From Streptomyces sp. SCSIO 30461 (lineage in GTDB: Bacteria > Actinomycetota > Actinomycetes > Streptomycetales > Streptomycetaceae), in NCBI RefSeq assembly GCF_037023745.1, contig NZ_CP146101.1:62001-126000 (forward strand): DNA of 64,000 nt, in the 5' to 3' direction. The notes below the pieces were generated by a model that worked only from the letters and a program-made list of their open reading frames with translations, was not told the origin of the DNA and searched no databases. Each line of letters starts with the position of its first letter. Positions within the stretch are counted from its first letter, which is position 1. Below, piece after piece: positions 1 to 7,884 of the stretch. Both the position numbers and the translations under genes were made by a program.

Positions 1-1121
1 GAGTACGAGAGTACGTCGAGGTCGTCGATGCCCAGCGCCCAGATGGCGATGATATGGGCGGTATACGCGGTCAGTGCGATGGAGCCGACCGCCGCGACGG
101 GGGCGGACAGCCACCGGAAGGAGGCGGACCGGTCCACGGCGATGAAGCAGAGCGCCATCACCACGAGGGCGAAGCCGGTGCTGCCCAGAATGGACCAGGT
201 CGTCTGGCTGTGAGGCGCGGCCACCAGCAGCCAGTAAGGGGTGAAGGTCTCGGGATCGCCGACGGTGTCGGACCACCAGGCGGACCCGGCCGAGCCGCCG
301 TCCGTTGCGGCAGCCACCGCGGGCAGCGCGCCCGGCACCAGGTGCAGGGCAAGCCAGGAGCCGCCGTAGCCGAGCACGATCAGCGCGCATCCGGCGGTGG
401 CGATCCTGGTGAGCACCCGCCGGGTGAGGTCGAGCTTCGCCACGGCCATGCCCGTGAGGATGAACGGGATCCAGGTCAGTACGGGGTACTCGCCGGTGAC
501 GAAGAGCTCGATGAACCCTTCGGAGTCGGTGATCCTGGCCAGCGGGTCGAGGGCGATCACCGCGTCCGACCACTCTCCGCCGTCGATCGCAACCGCCAGC
601 AGATACCGGATCGGCGGCATGACGAGCGCGGTCACCACGGCGACGGCGGCCAACGCACGCGCCGAGAGGCGGTACAGCGGCAGGGCGAGGACGAAGAGCA
701 TCCCGTAGGCGGCGAGGATGACATCGATCGGGGTGTCCAGGGCGGTCAGGGCGTACCCCAGCACGATCAGCACCGCGGACCTGATCAGCACCCGCGCCAT
801 CGCCTGCCGCCCGGCCCGCCCGGTCCTCGGCTCCGGACGTCCGGTGAGGATGACCAGGGTGAATCCGGCCAGCACCGCGAACAGCGTGGCGGGACGGCCG
901 CGGGCCAGCTCGAACACCCAGCCCTGCACACCGTCCATCGCCGGATCGGGGCTCAGGTGTGCGGTGAACATACCGAGGACCGCGAGTCCGCGGGCCACAT
1001 CGAGGCCGATCAGCCGCCCCGTGGCGGAAACCCCGCCGGAGGCGGCACGCACCGTCGCGGTCCCGGACCCTTCCGGGTGCGCGTCCGGGCGCGATACGGC
1101 ATCCGCTTCCCGCCGTGCCAT
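1..1121 (-). CDS. DUF1624/DUF418 family integral membrane protein (3' end beyond window)
   Basis: Translated on the minus strand from ATG at 1121, the protein has a polar N-terminus of about 35 residues and then the family-typical GRLIGLDVARGLAVLGMF, followed by several hydrophobic helices (for example near LFAVLAGFTLVILTG and VLIVLGYALTAL). This matches the heparan-alpha-glucosaminide N-acetyltransferase-like/DUF418 membrane proteins, thought to be acyl-transfer or transport-like proteins of unknown substrate. About 373 codons are visible and the frame is still open at base 1, so the C-terminus is missing. A GTG at 1130 is in frame and could be the true start. The substrate cannot be inferred. 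Confidence 0.8.
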   Translation of the reverse strand, partial: MARREADAVSRPDAHPEGSGTATVRAASGGVSATGRLIGLDVARGLAVLGMFTAHLSPDPAMDGVQGWVFELARGRPATLFAVLAGFTLVILTGRPEPRTGRAGRQAMARVLIRSAVLIVLGYALTALDTPIDVILAAYGMLFVLALPLYRLSARALAAVAVVTALVMPPIRYLLAVAIDGGEWSDAVIALDPLARITDSEGFIELFVTGEYPVLTWIPFILTGMAVAKLDLTRRVLTRIATAGCALIVLGYGGSWLALHLVPGALPAVAAATDGGSAGSAWWSDTVGDPETFTPYWLLVAAPHSQTTWSILGSTGFALVVMALCFIAVDRSASFRWLSAPVAAVGSIALTAYTAHIIAIWALGIDDLDVLSY

Positions 1122-1226
1122 AGGCCTCACGGTCCTCGCCCGGCACCGCGTACGGCCATCCGGCGACTGTCCGGACCACCCCCGCCATCCGGCTGCCCGG
1201 GCCCCGCCGGTCAGCGGCCGGGCCAC

Positions 1227-1667
1227 TTACTCCGCCGCCTTCTTCAGGGCGGCGAGCCAGGTGCCGAGCGAGTCGTCCAGCAGGGCGGCGAGCTTGTCCC
1301 GATCGGCGTCGACAGGCGCGCCGGCCCAGGATTCCCTGGTGCGGACCACGACGCACTCGCCGTCATCGCTGAAGGTCCACTCGTGCACGCCGGTGATGCC
1401 GTGCGCGGGACCGCCCCAGAGGATGCGGTGCGATGCGTCGACCTCGTAGATGGTGGAGTCGATGGACAGGCCCGCGGTCACCCAGTGGAAGGTGGTGCCG
1501 GGGGCGATGGGGCCGTCAAGCCGCGCCTCTTTGACGGCGTGCAGCCACTCGGGCCAGGACCCGACGTCGGTGTGCAGCCGCCAGACGCGCTCCAGCGGAG
1601 CGGCGATCCGGATGGAGTGCTCGGCGACGATGGGCGCGCTCTCGTCGATGGTCGTGGGGTAGGTCAT
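1227..1667 (-). CDS. SRPBCC (START-like) family protein
   Basis: This 146-residue protein has the SRPBCC/polyketide-cyclase pattern: an early 'HSIRIAAPLERVWRLHTDVGSWPEW' type segment (residues about 17-42), a central beta-rich part, and the late 'VVVRTRESWAG' strand before an amphipathic C-terminal helix. Such proteins bind hydrophobic ligands or catalyse cyclisation, and the substrate cannot be read from sequence. It lies 130 bp downstream of the carotenoid oxygenase gene on the same strand and may be the last gene of that operon, so an apocarotenoid-like ligand is conceivable. That is inference only. Confidence 0.8.
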   Translation of the reverse strand: MTYPTTIDESAPIVAEHSIRIAAPLERVWRLHTDVGSWPEWLHAVKEARLDGPIAPGTTFHWVTAGLSIDSTIYEVDASHRILWGGPAHGITGVHEWTFSDDGECVVVRTRESWAGAPVDADRDKLAALLDDSLGTWLAALKKAAE

Positions 1668-1797
1668 GACGATTCCTCGATGTCGGGGGCCCGGACCGCC
1701 GCTGAGGGGGGAGTCAAGGGCGGCCCGGGCGGCTGGGGAGGGATTCGGGCAGTCAGGTCGATCAGGCGGAACGGGAGGTCAGACGGGCCGGGCAGGT

Positions 1798-3162
1798 TCA
1801 GGCGGGCCGGACGGCGAATCCGGCTCGGTCGGACGGCTCGGTGTCGGGGATCCAGTCGCCGTGGATGCCGGCGGGAACCCTGCGGGGGAGCTCGACCGCG
1901 GCCACGGTGCTCAGGTCGCCCGCGTCCAGGACGAGCAGCTCCGACGCATCGGCCTTGAGGTCGCTGACGATGGTGAGCAGGTAACCGTCGTCCTCAGCGG
2001 AGCCGCCGTCGGCGGGCACGAAGACAGCCTCGCCCGGCATCCGGCCCTCGCCGTGGGCGAACAGCTGCTGCTGCCCGCTCCGCGAGTCCAGCTTGACGGT
2101 GTGGTAGCCCGACAGGCCCGCGCCGGGGAAGGCGATGGCGTAGCTGTAGCGGTAGTCCGCACCGGTGTGGGCCTCGTTGATCGACGGGAACTCGGTCACC
2201 AGGTCGTTGAGCGACTCGGTGGTGACCCTGCCCCTGGCCGGGTCGATGACCCAGCGGTAGAAGGTCGAGCCGGCGTCGGGGCTGGTGCCGTAACCGGGGG
2301 CACCCACCCACCACTTCCACGAGTTCTCCCAGGCGGAACGGTCGAAGCGCGGTGCTTCGAGGACGATCCGGCCCCGCGCGTCGGTGTAGGCGTTGGCCAC
2401 ATGCAGCAGCGCGGCCTGGCCGGGCGCATCGAACCAGGTGGTCTTGCCTCCGGCACGCGGCATCACACCGATACGCAGCGGGACGTCGTCGTGCCAGCGG
2501 TAGGGGATTCCGGATTGCTCGGCATGGTCGAAGACCACCGGGGAGTTGATGAAGACGACGTGCTCGCGGGTGATGGCGAAGTCGTGCATGAGCGAGGGAC
2601 CGGAGCCGTCCACGACCTCCGACCTGGCGATGGCGCCGGAGGCGTCGGCCACGTAGTAGGTCAGGTACGGCGGGAAGGGGCTGTAGCTGAAGAAGTGCAG
2701 CTCGCCGGTCTCCGGGTCCTCCTTCGGGTGGGCGGTCATCGAGCTGGTGAGCTTGCCGCCGAAGTCGTGGACGCCGATCGTGTCGAGGTCGGCGCTGACC
2801 TCCCAGGGCAGGTTGGCCTCCTGGAGGGCCAGATAGCGGCCCCCGTGGAAGATGATGTTGGTGGCGGCGGCGCTGACTTCGAGCTCGGTTCCGGTGAACG
2901 GCACCCCGTCCAGGAAGGGCGTACGCACCCAACGGTTGCGGTACCACTCGGCCCGGCCGTTCTGGAGGCGGACTCCGTGGAGCATTCCCTCGCCGCGGAA
3001 CCAGTGGGTGGGCGTGACACCCGGCTTCGGGTTGTGGCCGTTGCGGAAGTAGCGGCCGTTCAGCTCGGGCGGGAGGGTGCCGCGCACCTTCAACTCGTGG
3101 CCGGTGATCTCGTCGGTGACGGGGGTGAAGTGACCGCTGATGTAGGGCTTGTCGAGAGACAT
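1798..3162 (-). CDS. carotenoid oxygenase (RPE65/NCED family)
   Basis: A 454-residue protein, the usual length for this family, which uses a non-haem Fe(II) held by four histidines to split carotenoid or stilbene double bonds. Candidate iron ligands lie in TAHPKEDP, LMHDFAIT, NEAHTGADY and the C-terminal GIHGDWIP, and the N-terminus has the typical GRYFRNGHNPKPG. The start ATG at 3162 is only 2 bp after the stop of the upstream MFS gene. The open frame continues upstream as an artificial 898-codon frame that overlaps the MFS gene, and I reject that extension. The substrate is unknown, and no carotenoid biosynthesis genes are visible. Confidence 0.92.
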   Translation of the reverse strand: MSLDKPYISGHFTPVTDEITGHELKVRGTLPPELNGRYFRNGHNPKPGVTPTHWFRGEGMLHGVRLQNGRAEWYRNRWVRTPFLDGVPFTGTELEVSAAATNIIFHGGRYLALQEANLPWEVSADLDTIGVHDFGGKLTSSMTAHPKEDPETGELHFFSYSPFPPYLTYYVADASGAIARSEVVDGSGPSLMHDFAITREHVVFINSPVVFDHAEQSGIPYRWHDDVPLRIGVMPRAGGKTTWFDAPGQAALLHVANAYTDARGRIVLEAPRFDRSAWENSWKWWVGAPGYGTSPDAGSTFYRWVIDPARGRVTTESLNDLVTEFPSINEAHTGADYRYSYAIAFPGAGLSGYHTVKLDSRSGQQQLFAHGEGRMPGEAVFVPADGGSAEDDGYLLTIVSDLKADASELLVLDAGDLSTVAAVELPRRVPAGIHGDWIPDTEPSDRAGFAVRPA

Positions 3163-3164
3163 GT

Positions 3165-4445
3165 TCAGGCCTTTCGGGTCGAGAGAGCCGAGATGAGGAG
3201 GGTCAGGACGGCGCAGGCCAGGAAGGCCGCGCCAAAGGTGGGAAGCAGGGCCAGGAAGGAGAGGCCGATGGCTCCGCCGATCTGCCGGGTGGCGTTGACC
3301 AGCCCGCCGGCCAGGCCGTTGTCGGCGGGCTGGACGCCCGATGAGGCCATCGCGGTGAGCCGGACGAAGGCCGCCCCCAGCCCGGTGCCGATGAGGAGCG
3401 TCGGGCCGAGCAGGTCGATCGGGAAGCTTCCGTCCGCCGGGGTCCGGGACAGCCAGGCCAGTCCGGTCGCGAGGACCAGCAGGCCGACCGGGAGCACATG
3501 GCGGCTGGAGACCTTGCCGGTGACCCACGACGAAAGGGTGATCATGAGGGCGAGCGGCAGCTGGGTCAGCCCGGCCTCCAGCGGGGAGTAGCCGAGGGCC
3601 CGCTGCTGGTAGAGCGGCAGGAAGTAGAAGAGGCCGAGCCAGACCGCGCCCAGCAGTGCCATCAGGACGTTGGGCACCGCCACCACCCTCATACGCGCCG
3701 GCAGCAGCGGGGCGGCGGCACGGCGCTGGAGCACCGCGAACACGCCGAGCAGCGCCAGGCCGATCACGGCGAGCGGCCAAGGGCCCGACAAGCCGTAGGT
3801 GAGCGCCACCAGCCCTGCCGTCACCGTCACCGCCCCCGCCGCGTCCAGGGTTCCGCCGCGCGGCCGGTCGGCCTCGACCAGCAGCCGGGTGGCCACCAGG
3901 ACGGCCAGAGCGAGAGGCACCATCACGAAGAACACCGCACGCCAGCCGAACAGACTGGTGAGCAGCCCGCTCAGCAGCACACCCGCCGCGCCCCCGGCCC
4001 CCGAGACCGCGCCCCACACCCCGAGCGCGGTGCCACGCCGCTCCTTGCCGGAATAGAGCGTCAGCACAAGGGCGAGCGCCGTGGGCGCAAGCATCGCGGC
4101 GCCCATTCCCATCGCCGCCCGGCTGACGATCAGCACACTCGCCGTGGGTGCCAGTGCGGCGCCGAGTGCGGAGAGGGCGAACAGGCCGACGCCGAGCAGG
4201 AACACGCGGCGAAGGCCGTACACGTCGCCCGCCCGCCCACCGGGCAGCAGCAGTGCGCCGAAGACCAGTACGTAGGCGTTGACCGTCCATGCCTGGCCCG
4301 TGTCCGACAGTTCGAGTCCTGTCCGGATCTGGGGCAGGGCGACGTTCACGATCGAGGTGCTCAGCACGACCAGGAACTGGGCCGTGGCCAGGACCACCAG
4401 CGGTATCCAGCCGGTTGTGGGCCGTTGCGTTGCGGTGCGGGTCAT
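3165..4445 (-). CDS. MFS transporter, EmrB/QacA-like (DHA2)
   Basis: This 426-residue multi-spanning protein begins with a short polar tail and then IPLVVLATAQFLVVLSTSIV. It carries the DHA2 motif A region GGRAGDVYGLRRVF (about residues 69-82) and motif C-like GAVSGAGGAAGVLLSG (about 143-158), as in drug-proton antiporters. At 426 residues it is short for a 14-helix DHA2 protein and may have 12 helices. It is the first gene of the operon with the carotenoid oxygenase and is divergent from the LAL regulator. The conserved motif at 4477-4497 lies 32 bp before its start. Confidence 0.9.
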   Translation of the reverse strand: MTRTATQRPTTGWIPLVVLATAQFLVVLSTSIVNVALPQIRTGLELSDTGQAWTVNAYVLVFGALLLPGGRAGDVYGLRRVFLLGVGLFALSALGAALAPTASVLIVSRAAMGMGAAMLAPTALALVLTLYSGKERRGTALGVWGAVSGAGGAAGVLLSGLLTSLFGWRAVFFVMVPLALAVLVATRLLVEADRPRGGTLDAAGAVTVTAGLVALTYGLSGPWPLAVIGLALLGVFAVLQRRAAAPLLPARMRVVAVPNVLMALLGAVWLGLFYFLPLYQQRALGYSPLEAGLTQLPLALMITLSSWVTGKVSSRHVLPVGLLVLATGLAWLSRTPADGSFPIDLLGPTLLIGTGLGAAFVRLTAMASSGVQPADNGLAGGLVNATRQIGGAIGLSFLALLPTFGAAFLACAVLTLLISALSTRKA

Positions 4446-4831
4446 GGCTAGACACTCGCAGCGGGCGTTCGCCGCTCGCGTCGGTAGTCATCACCTATAC
4501 GGCTCACGGCCGCTGACCTGTAGGCGAGCGGTCGATGCGCAGGTCGCGGCGGTCCTGCACCGCAGGCGGCAGCGGTCGCTCGTCAAGCGGAGGGCGTCGA
4601 CCGCAGGCAGTGACCGACGCTCGGCAGGCAGCGCCACCGTTCCCTGGGTGGTTGCCGGCGCTCCGCAGGCGGCTTCCACCGTTTCGTGGGCAGCTGCCAC
4701 CGCCCCCTCAGGCAGTCGTCGGCGCTCCACAGGCGGTCGTGGCCGCGGGGCGGGCAGCCACGGCCGCGCCGTCGACGACCGTGATCATCCCGGCGTTTCC
4801 CTGCGGCGCGCGACCGCATAGGTTTTCGGAC
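4446..4831. other. divergent intergenic region with reiterated GCAGGCGG-like sequence
   Basis: This 386-bp space separates the MFS operon (minus) from the LAL regulator (plus). Its left part holds the 21-bp motif described separately. From about 4545 to 4770 it contains several degenerate repeats of the type CGCAGGCGG / CTCCACAGGCGG spaced roughly 30-60 bp, which keep one plus-strand frame open without looking like protein. It probably contains both promoters. I see no separate gene. Confidence 0.5.
4477..4497 (-). promoter_or_regulatory. conserved upstream motif, copy 1
   Basis: On the minus strand this reads TAGGTGATGACTACCGACGC plus one more G. It ends 32 bp upstream of the MFS start codon. 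A second copy with one mismatch in 21 bp stands at exactly the same distance from the DUF2255 gene (7863-7883). Two copies at one fixed spacing suggest an operator or alternative promoter. The adjacent LAL regulator is the natural candidate to bind it, by inference. Confidence 0.65.
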
Positions 4832-7495
4832 ATGCCCGAGACGAATACGGATGTGCTGATCGGCCGCCAGGACGAGATGCGCCGGCTCGACACCCTGCTC
4901 CGAGCGACGCGGGAGGGCCGGGGCGGGGCCCTCGTCCTGCGCGGCGAGCCGGGCATCGGCAAGAGCGCGCTGCTGCGGCGACTGGACGAGGTCGCGGACG
5001 GATTCCTCGTCATCCGAGCGTCCGGCGCCGAGTTCGAGATGGAGCTGTCCTTCGCCGCGCTGCACCAGTTGCTCGCACCCGTCACCGGACAGCTGTCCGC
5101 GCTGCCCGCGCCCCACCGCAAGGCGCTGGAGGTCGCCTTCGGCCTCGACACCGGAGCACCCGACCCCTTCCTGGTCGGTGTCGCGTCGCTGGGCCTCCTG
5201 GTGGAGACCGTGCGGGAACGCCCGGTTCTCTGCGTCATCGACGACGCCCAGTGGCTGGACCAGGCCTCGGCCAAGGCACTGGCCTTCCTGGCCCGCCGGG
5301 TCTCGGCCGAATCGATCGCCCTCGTCTTCGCCGCGCGCGAGCCGAGCCTCCTGCCCGAGCTGGACGAGCTGCCCGGTCATTCGCTCCAGGGCCTCGGTGA
5401 ATCCGATGCCCGCGCGCTGCTGGCCGAGGTGGTACGCGCCCCGCTGGACGAGCGGGTACGCGATCGCATCCTGGCCGAAGCCCGCGGCAATCCCCTCGCG
5501 CTGGTGGAGCTGCCCAGGACGGCAGGACTCGCCGGAATGGCGGGCGGTTTCGCCCAACCCGTCTCGGTACCCGGTGTGGTCGAGCAGAGCTTCCGGTCAC
5601 GACTGGAGCTCCTGCCGCCGGCCGCCCGGCTGCTGGTGACTCTCGCCGCCGCCGACCCGATCGGCGACCCCGGCCTGCTGTGGCGTGCCGCCGAACTACT
5701 GGGCATCGACGCGGCCGCCGTGGCGCAGTCCGTTCCGCTGGTCGAATTCGGCACCCGGATCCGGTTCAGCCACCCCCTCGCCCGCTCTGCGGCCTACCGC
5801 GCCGCGGCCCCGGACGAGCGGCGCAGGGCGCATGAGGCATTGGCCGCCGTGACCGATCCGGTCGCCGACCCCGACCGGCGGGCCTGGCACCGCGCCCAGG
5901 CCTGTGCCGGCCCGGACGAACAGGTCGCCGCCGAGCTCGAAACCTCCGCCACCCGCGCCCAGGAACGCGGTGGTGTCGCCGCGGCGGCGGCCTTCCTCGA
6001 GCGTTCGGCCGCGCTCACGGTCGACCCGGCCCAACGCGCCGAGCGGGTACTCGCCGCGGTCCAGGCCAAGCTCTCGGTGGGCGACTTCGACACGGCGGCC
6101 GACCTGCTCACCACCGTCCGCACGGACGACCCGAGCCAGGCCGCCAAGGCCGACCTGCTCCGCGGCAGGCTGTCGTTCGTCCGACGCCGAGGGGACGAAG
6201 GCCCCACGGCATACCTGCTGCGTGCCGCCGCCGGGCTGGCGGCCACCGATCCCGCCGGGTCGCGGGAGTGCTACCTGGACGCCATCGAGATGGGCCTGCT
6301 GCTCGGCGGTCTCGACCAGGTGGTGGACGCTGCCAGGAAGGCCCCGCATGCGGATGCGCCGGTGTCCGGTGCGGCGGCGGTGCTGAGCGGTCTGATCAGC
6401 CTGGTCGGCGAGGGGCATCAGGCCGCGGGGGAGATCCTCAGGCCGGTCGTGGGCGACGCCGATGACGAGGTGTGGGCGAGGCGGCCGTCACTCGGCTTCA
6501 TGGTGGCCACCGAGCTGTGGAACTTCGACGCCCTGAACGGCATCGCCGCCCGTGCCGTCGCGGCCGGCCGTGAGTCGGGCTCCTTCCACGCGCTGCCGAT
6601 CGGCCTGGCCATGCAGGCCACCGTGAGCGCGCACACGGGCGACTTCGGTGCAGCGATGGAGCAGATCTCCGAAGAGGAGGCGATCGCCGACGCCACCGGC
6701 GCGGCGCCGCTGGTCTACCCGCGCCTGCATCTGGCGGCGATGCGCGGGCGGCGCGATGAGGCCATCGAGCTGTTCGCGTCGGTGGAGCACCGGATGAGCC
6801 TCAGCGTGCAGTGGGCGACAGCCGTCCTCAACAACGGCCTGGCCGACTACCCCGCGGCGCTGGCGGCGGCTGAGCGGGCGGTCGAGTACGGCGCGGTCGG
6901 CACGGCGGGCCTCGCCCTGCCCGAGTTGGTCGAAGCGGCGGTGCGGTGCGGCGAGACCGAAGTCGCAGACGCGGCCCTCGCATCTCTCCGGGAACGCTCC
7001 CAAGCCGGCCGGCAGGCCTGGGGACTCGGCGTCGAGGCTTATGCGCGGGCCCTGGTGACCGGGGACGAGTCCGCCTACCAGGAGGCGATCGCTCTGCTCG
7101 ACGACAGCGCACTGGCCGTCTACCGCGCCCGGGCCCATCTGCTGTACGGCGAGTGGCTGCGCCGCCAGGGCAGGCGGCGGGACGCCCGGTCCGCGCTGCG
7201 GCTGGCGCACGAGTCGCTGTCCGACCTCGGTATGGAGGCGTTCGCCGAGCGGGCCGCCGGCGAGTTGCGCGCCACGGGCGAGCAGGCCCGCAGCCGTACC
7301 TCGAAGGCATCGGACCAACTGACGATGCAGGAGGTGCACATCGCCCGCCTGGTCGCCGACGGCGCCACCTCCAAGGAGGTCGCGGCGAAGCTGTTCCTGA
7401 GCCCGCGCACGGTCGACGCGCATCTGCGCAACATCTTCCGCAAGCTCGGGCTCACCTCACGCAGGCAACTGCGGGACCTGCCCGACATCCGTTAG
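4832..7495 (+). CDS. LAL-type LuxR transcriptional regulator with AAA ATPase domain
   Basis: A protein of 887 residues with a Walker A motif GEPGIGKS at residues 38-45, a Walker B-like VLCVIDDAQWLD near 130-142, a long helical TPR-like middle, and a C-terminal LuxR helix-turn-helix (about 828-880; VADGATSKEVAAKLFLSPRT then VDAHLRNIFRKLGL). This is the architecture of large ATP-binding LuxR activators such as MalT. I chose ATG 4832 because homology begins there, although the frame stays open to 4535. It is divergent from the MFS/carotenoid oxygenase operon and its end overlaps the DUF2255 gene by 39 bp in convergent orientation. It likely controls both neighbours through the shared motif. Confidence 0.92.
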   Translation: MPETNTDVLIGRQDEMRRLDTLLRATREGRGGALVLRGEPGIGKSALLRRLDEVADGFLVIRASGAEFEMELSFAALHQLLAPVTGQLSALPAPHRKALEVAFGLDTGAPDPFLVGVASLGLLVETVRERPVLCVIDDAQWLDQASAKALAFLARRVSAESIALVFAAREPSLLPELDELPGHSLQGLGESDARALLAEVVRAPLDERVRDRILAEARGNPLALVELPRTAGLAGMAGGFAQPVSVPGVVEQSFRSRLELLPPAARLLVTLAAADPIGDPGLLWRAAELLGIDAAAVAQSVPLVEFGTRIRFSHPLARSAAYRAAAPDERRRAHEALAAVTDPVADPDRRAWHRAQACAGPDEQVAAELETSATRAQERGGVAAAAAFLERSAALTVDPAQRAERVLAAVQAKLSVGDFDTAADLLTTVRTDDPSQAAKADLLRGRLSFVRRRGDEGPTAYLLRAAAGLAATDPAGSRECYLDAIEMGLLLGGLDQVVDAARKAPHADAPVSGAAAVLSGLISLVGEGHQAAGEILRPVVGDADDEVWARRPSLGFMVATELWNFDALNGIAARAVAAGRESGSFHALPIGLAMQATVSAHTGDFGAAMEQISEEEAIADATGAAPLVYPRLHLAAMRGRRDEAIELFASVEHRMSLSVQWATAVLNNGLADYPAALAAAERAVEYGAVGTAGLALPELVEAAVRCGETEVADAALASLRERSQAGRQAWGLGVEAYARALVTGDESAYQEAIALLDDSALAVYRARAHLLYGEWLRRQGRRRDARSALRLAHESLSDLGMEAFAERAAGELRATGEQARSRTSKASDQLTMQEVHIARLVADGATSKEVAAKLFLSPRTVDAHLRNIFRKLGLTSRRQLRDLPDIR

Positions 7496-7831
7496 CCGCA
7501 TGGTGGTGGCCGCGGCCTCGTGACCGTTCATCGACTCCACGGGGCCCGGCCAGCTCAGCCCGTACTTGGCCCGGTAGGCATCGGAGACGCGCTGGACGAG
7601 CTCCGGGTCTGCCACCGGCTGAAGGGTGACGGACAGCCGGTGCCCGTCCACCTCAACCTCCGTGTCCGCGCGCCCCAGGACCTGGCTGTACCAGGCACTT
7701 CGCCCTCCGAACGCCGAGCGGACGTACGCCTCCCCGTCGAGCACCACGACCCAGATCCTCCTGGCCGACCAGCGGCCCTCCGCGTCCCTTGTCCACAAAG
7801 CGATCTCCGTGCGATCCATGGCAGTGTTCAT
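7457..7831 (-). CDS. DUF2255 family protein
   Basis: A 124-residue protein with the DUF2255 core: a strand-rich IWVVVLDGEAYVRSAFG followed by SAWYSQVL (residues about 26-50) and a C-terminal helix with YRAKYGLSWP. The family resembles the small beta-barrel proteins related to FMN-binding split barrels, and no enzymatic role is established. The start ATG at 7831 gives the same motif-to-start distance (32 bp) as in the MFS gene. A later ATG (MDRTEIALW) is an alternative. The IS1182-type element begins only 54 bp upstream, so upstream sequence beyond the motif is foreign. Confidence 0.75.
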   Translation of the reverse strand: MNTAMDRTEIALWTRDAEGRWSARRIWVVVLDGEAYVRSAFGGRSAWYSQVLGRADTEVEVDGHRLSVTLQPVADPELVQRVSDAYRAKYGLSWPGPVESMNGHEAAATTMRLTDVGQVPQLPA

Positions 7832-7862
7832 GGGACGACCTTCGCCGTGCGTGCGCTACGTA

Positions 7863-7883
7863 CGCGTCGGTGGTCATCACCTA
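7863..7883 (-). promoter_or_regulatory. conserved upstream motif, copy 2
   Basis: On the minus strand it reads TAGGTGATGACCACCGACGC plus one more G, identical to the copy at 4477-4497 at 20 of 21 positions. It ends 32 bp before the DUF2255 start codon. The outer TAG overlaps the CTAG target of the insertion element that begins at 7885, so the insertion sits against the edge of the motif and may have altered or replaced upstream promoter sequence. Confidence 0.65.
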
Positions 7884-7884
7884 G

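Noticed and set aside
54..1958. Long plus-strand open frame of 634 codons over the first two genes
   Set aside because: It lies opposite real minus-strand genes with clear families, is rich in Arg/Gly/Pro and has no domain; it is a high-GC shadow.
1798..4494. A single 898-codon minus-strand protein
   Set aside because: Only its C-terminal part is the carotenoid oxygenase. The upstream part is an out-of-frame shadow of the MFS transporter, which has its own good start and stop.
4535..4831. N-terminal extension of the LAL regulator
   Set aside because: The open frame is low-complexity and runs over repeats; homology starts at ATG 4832.
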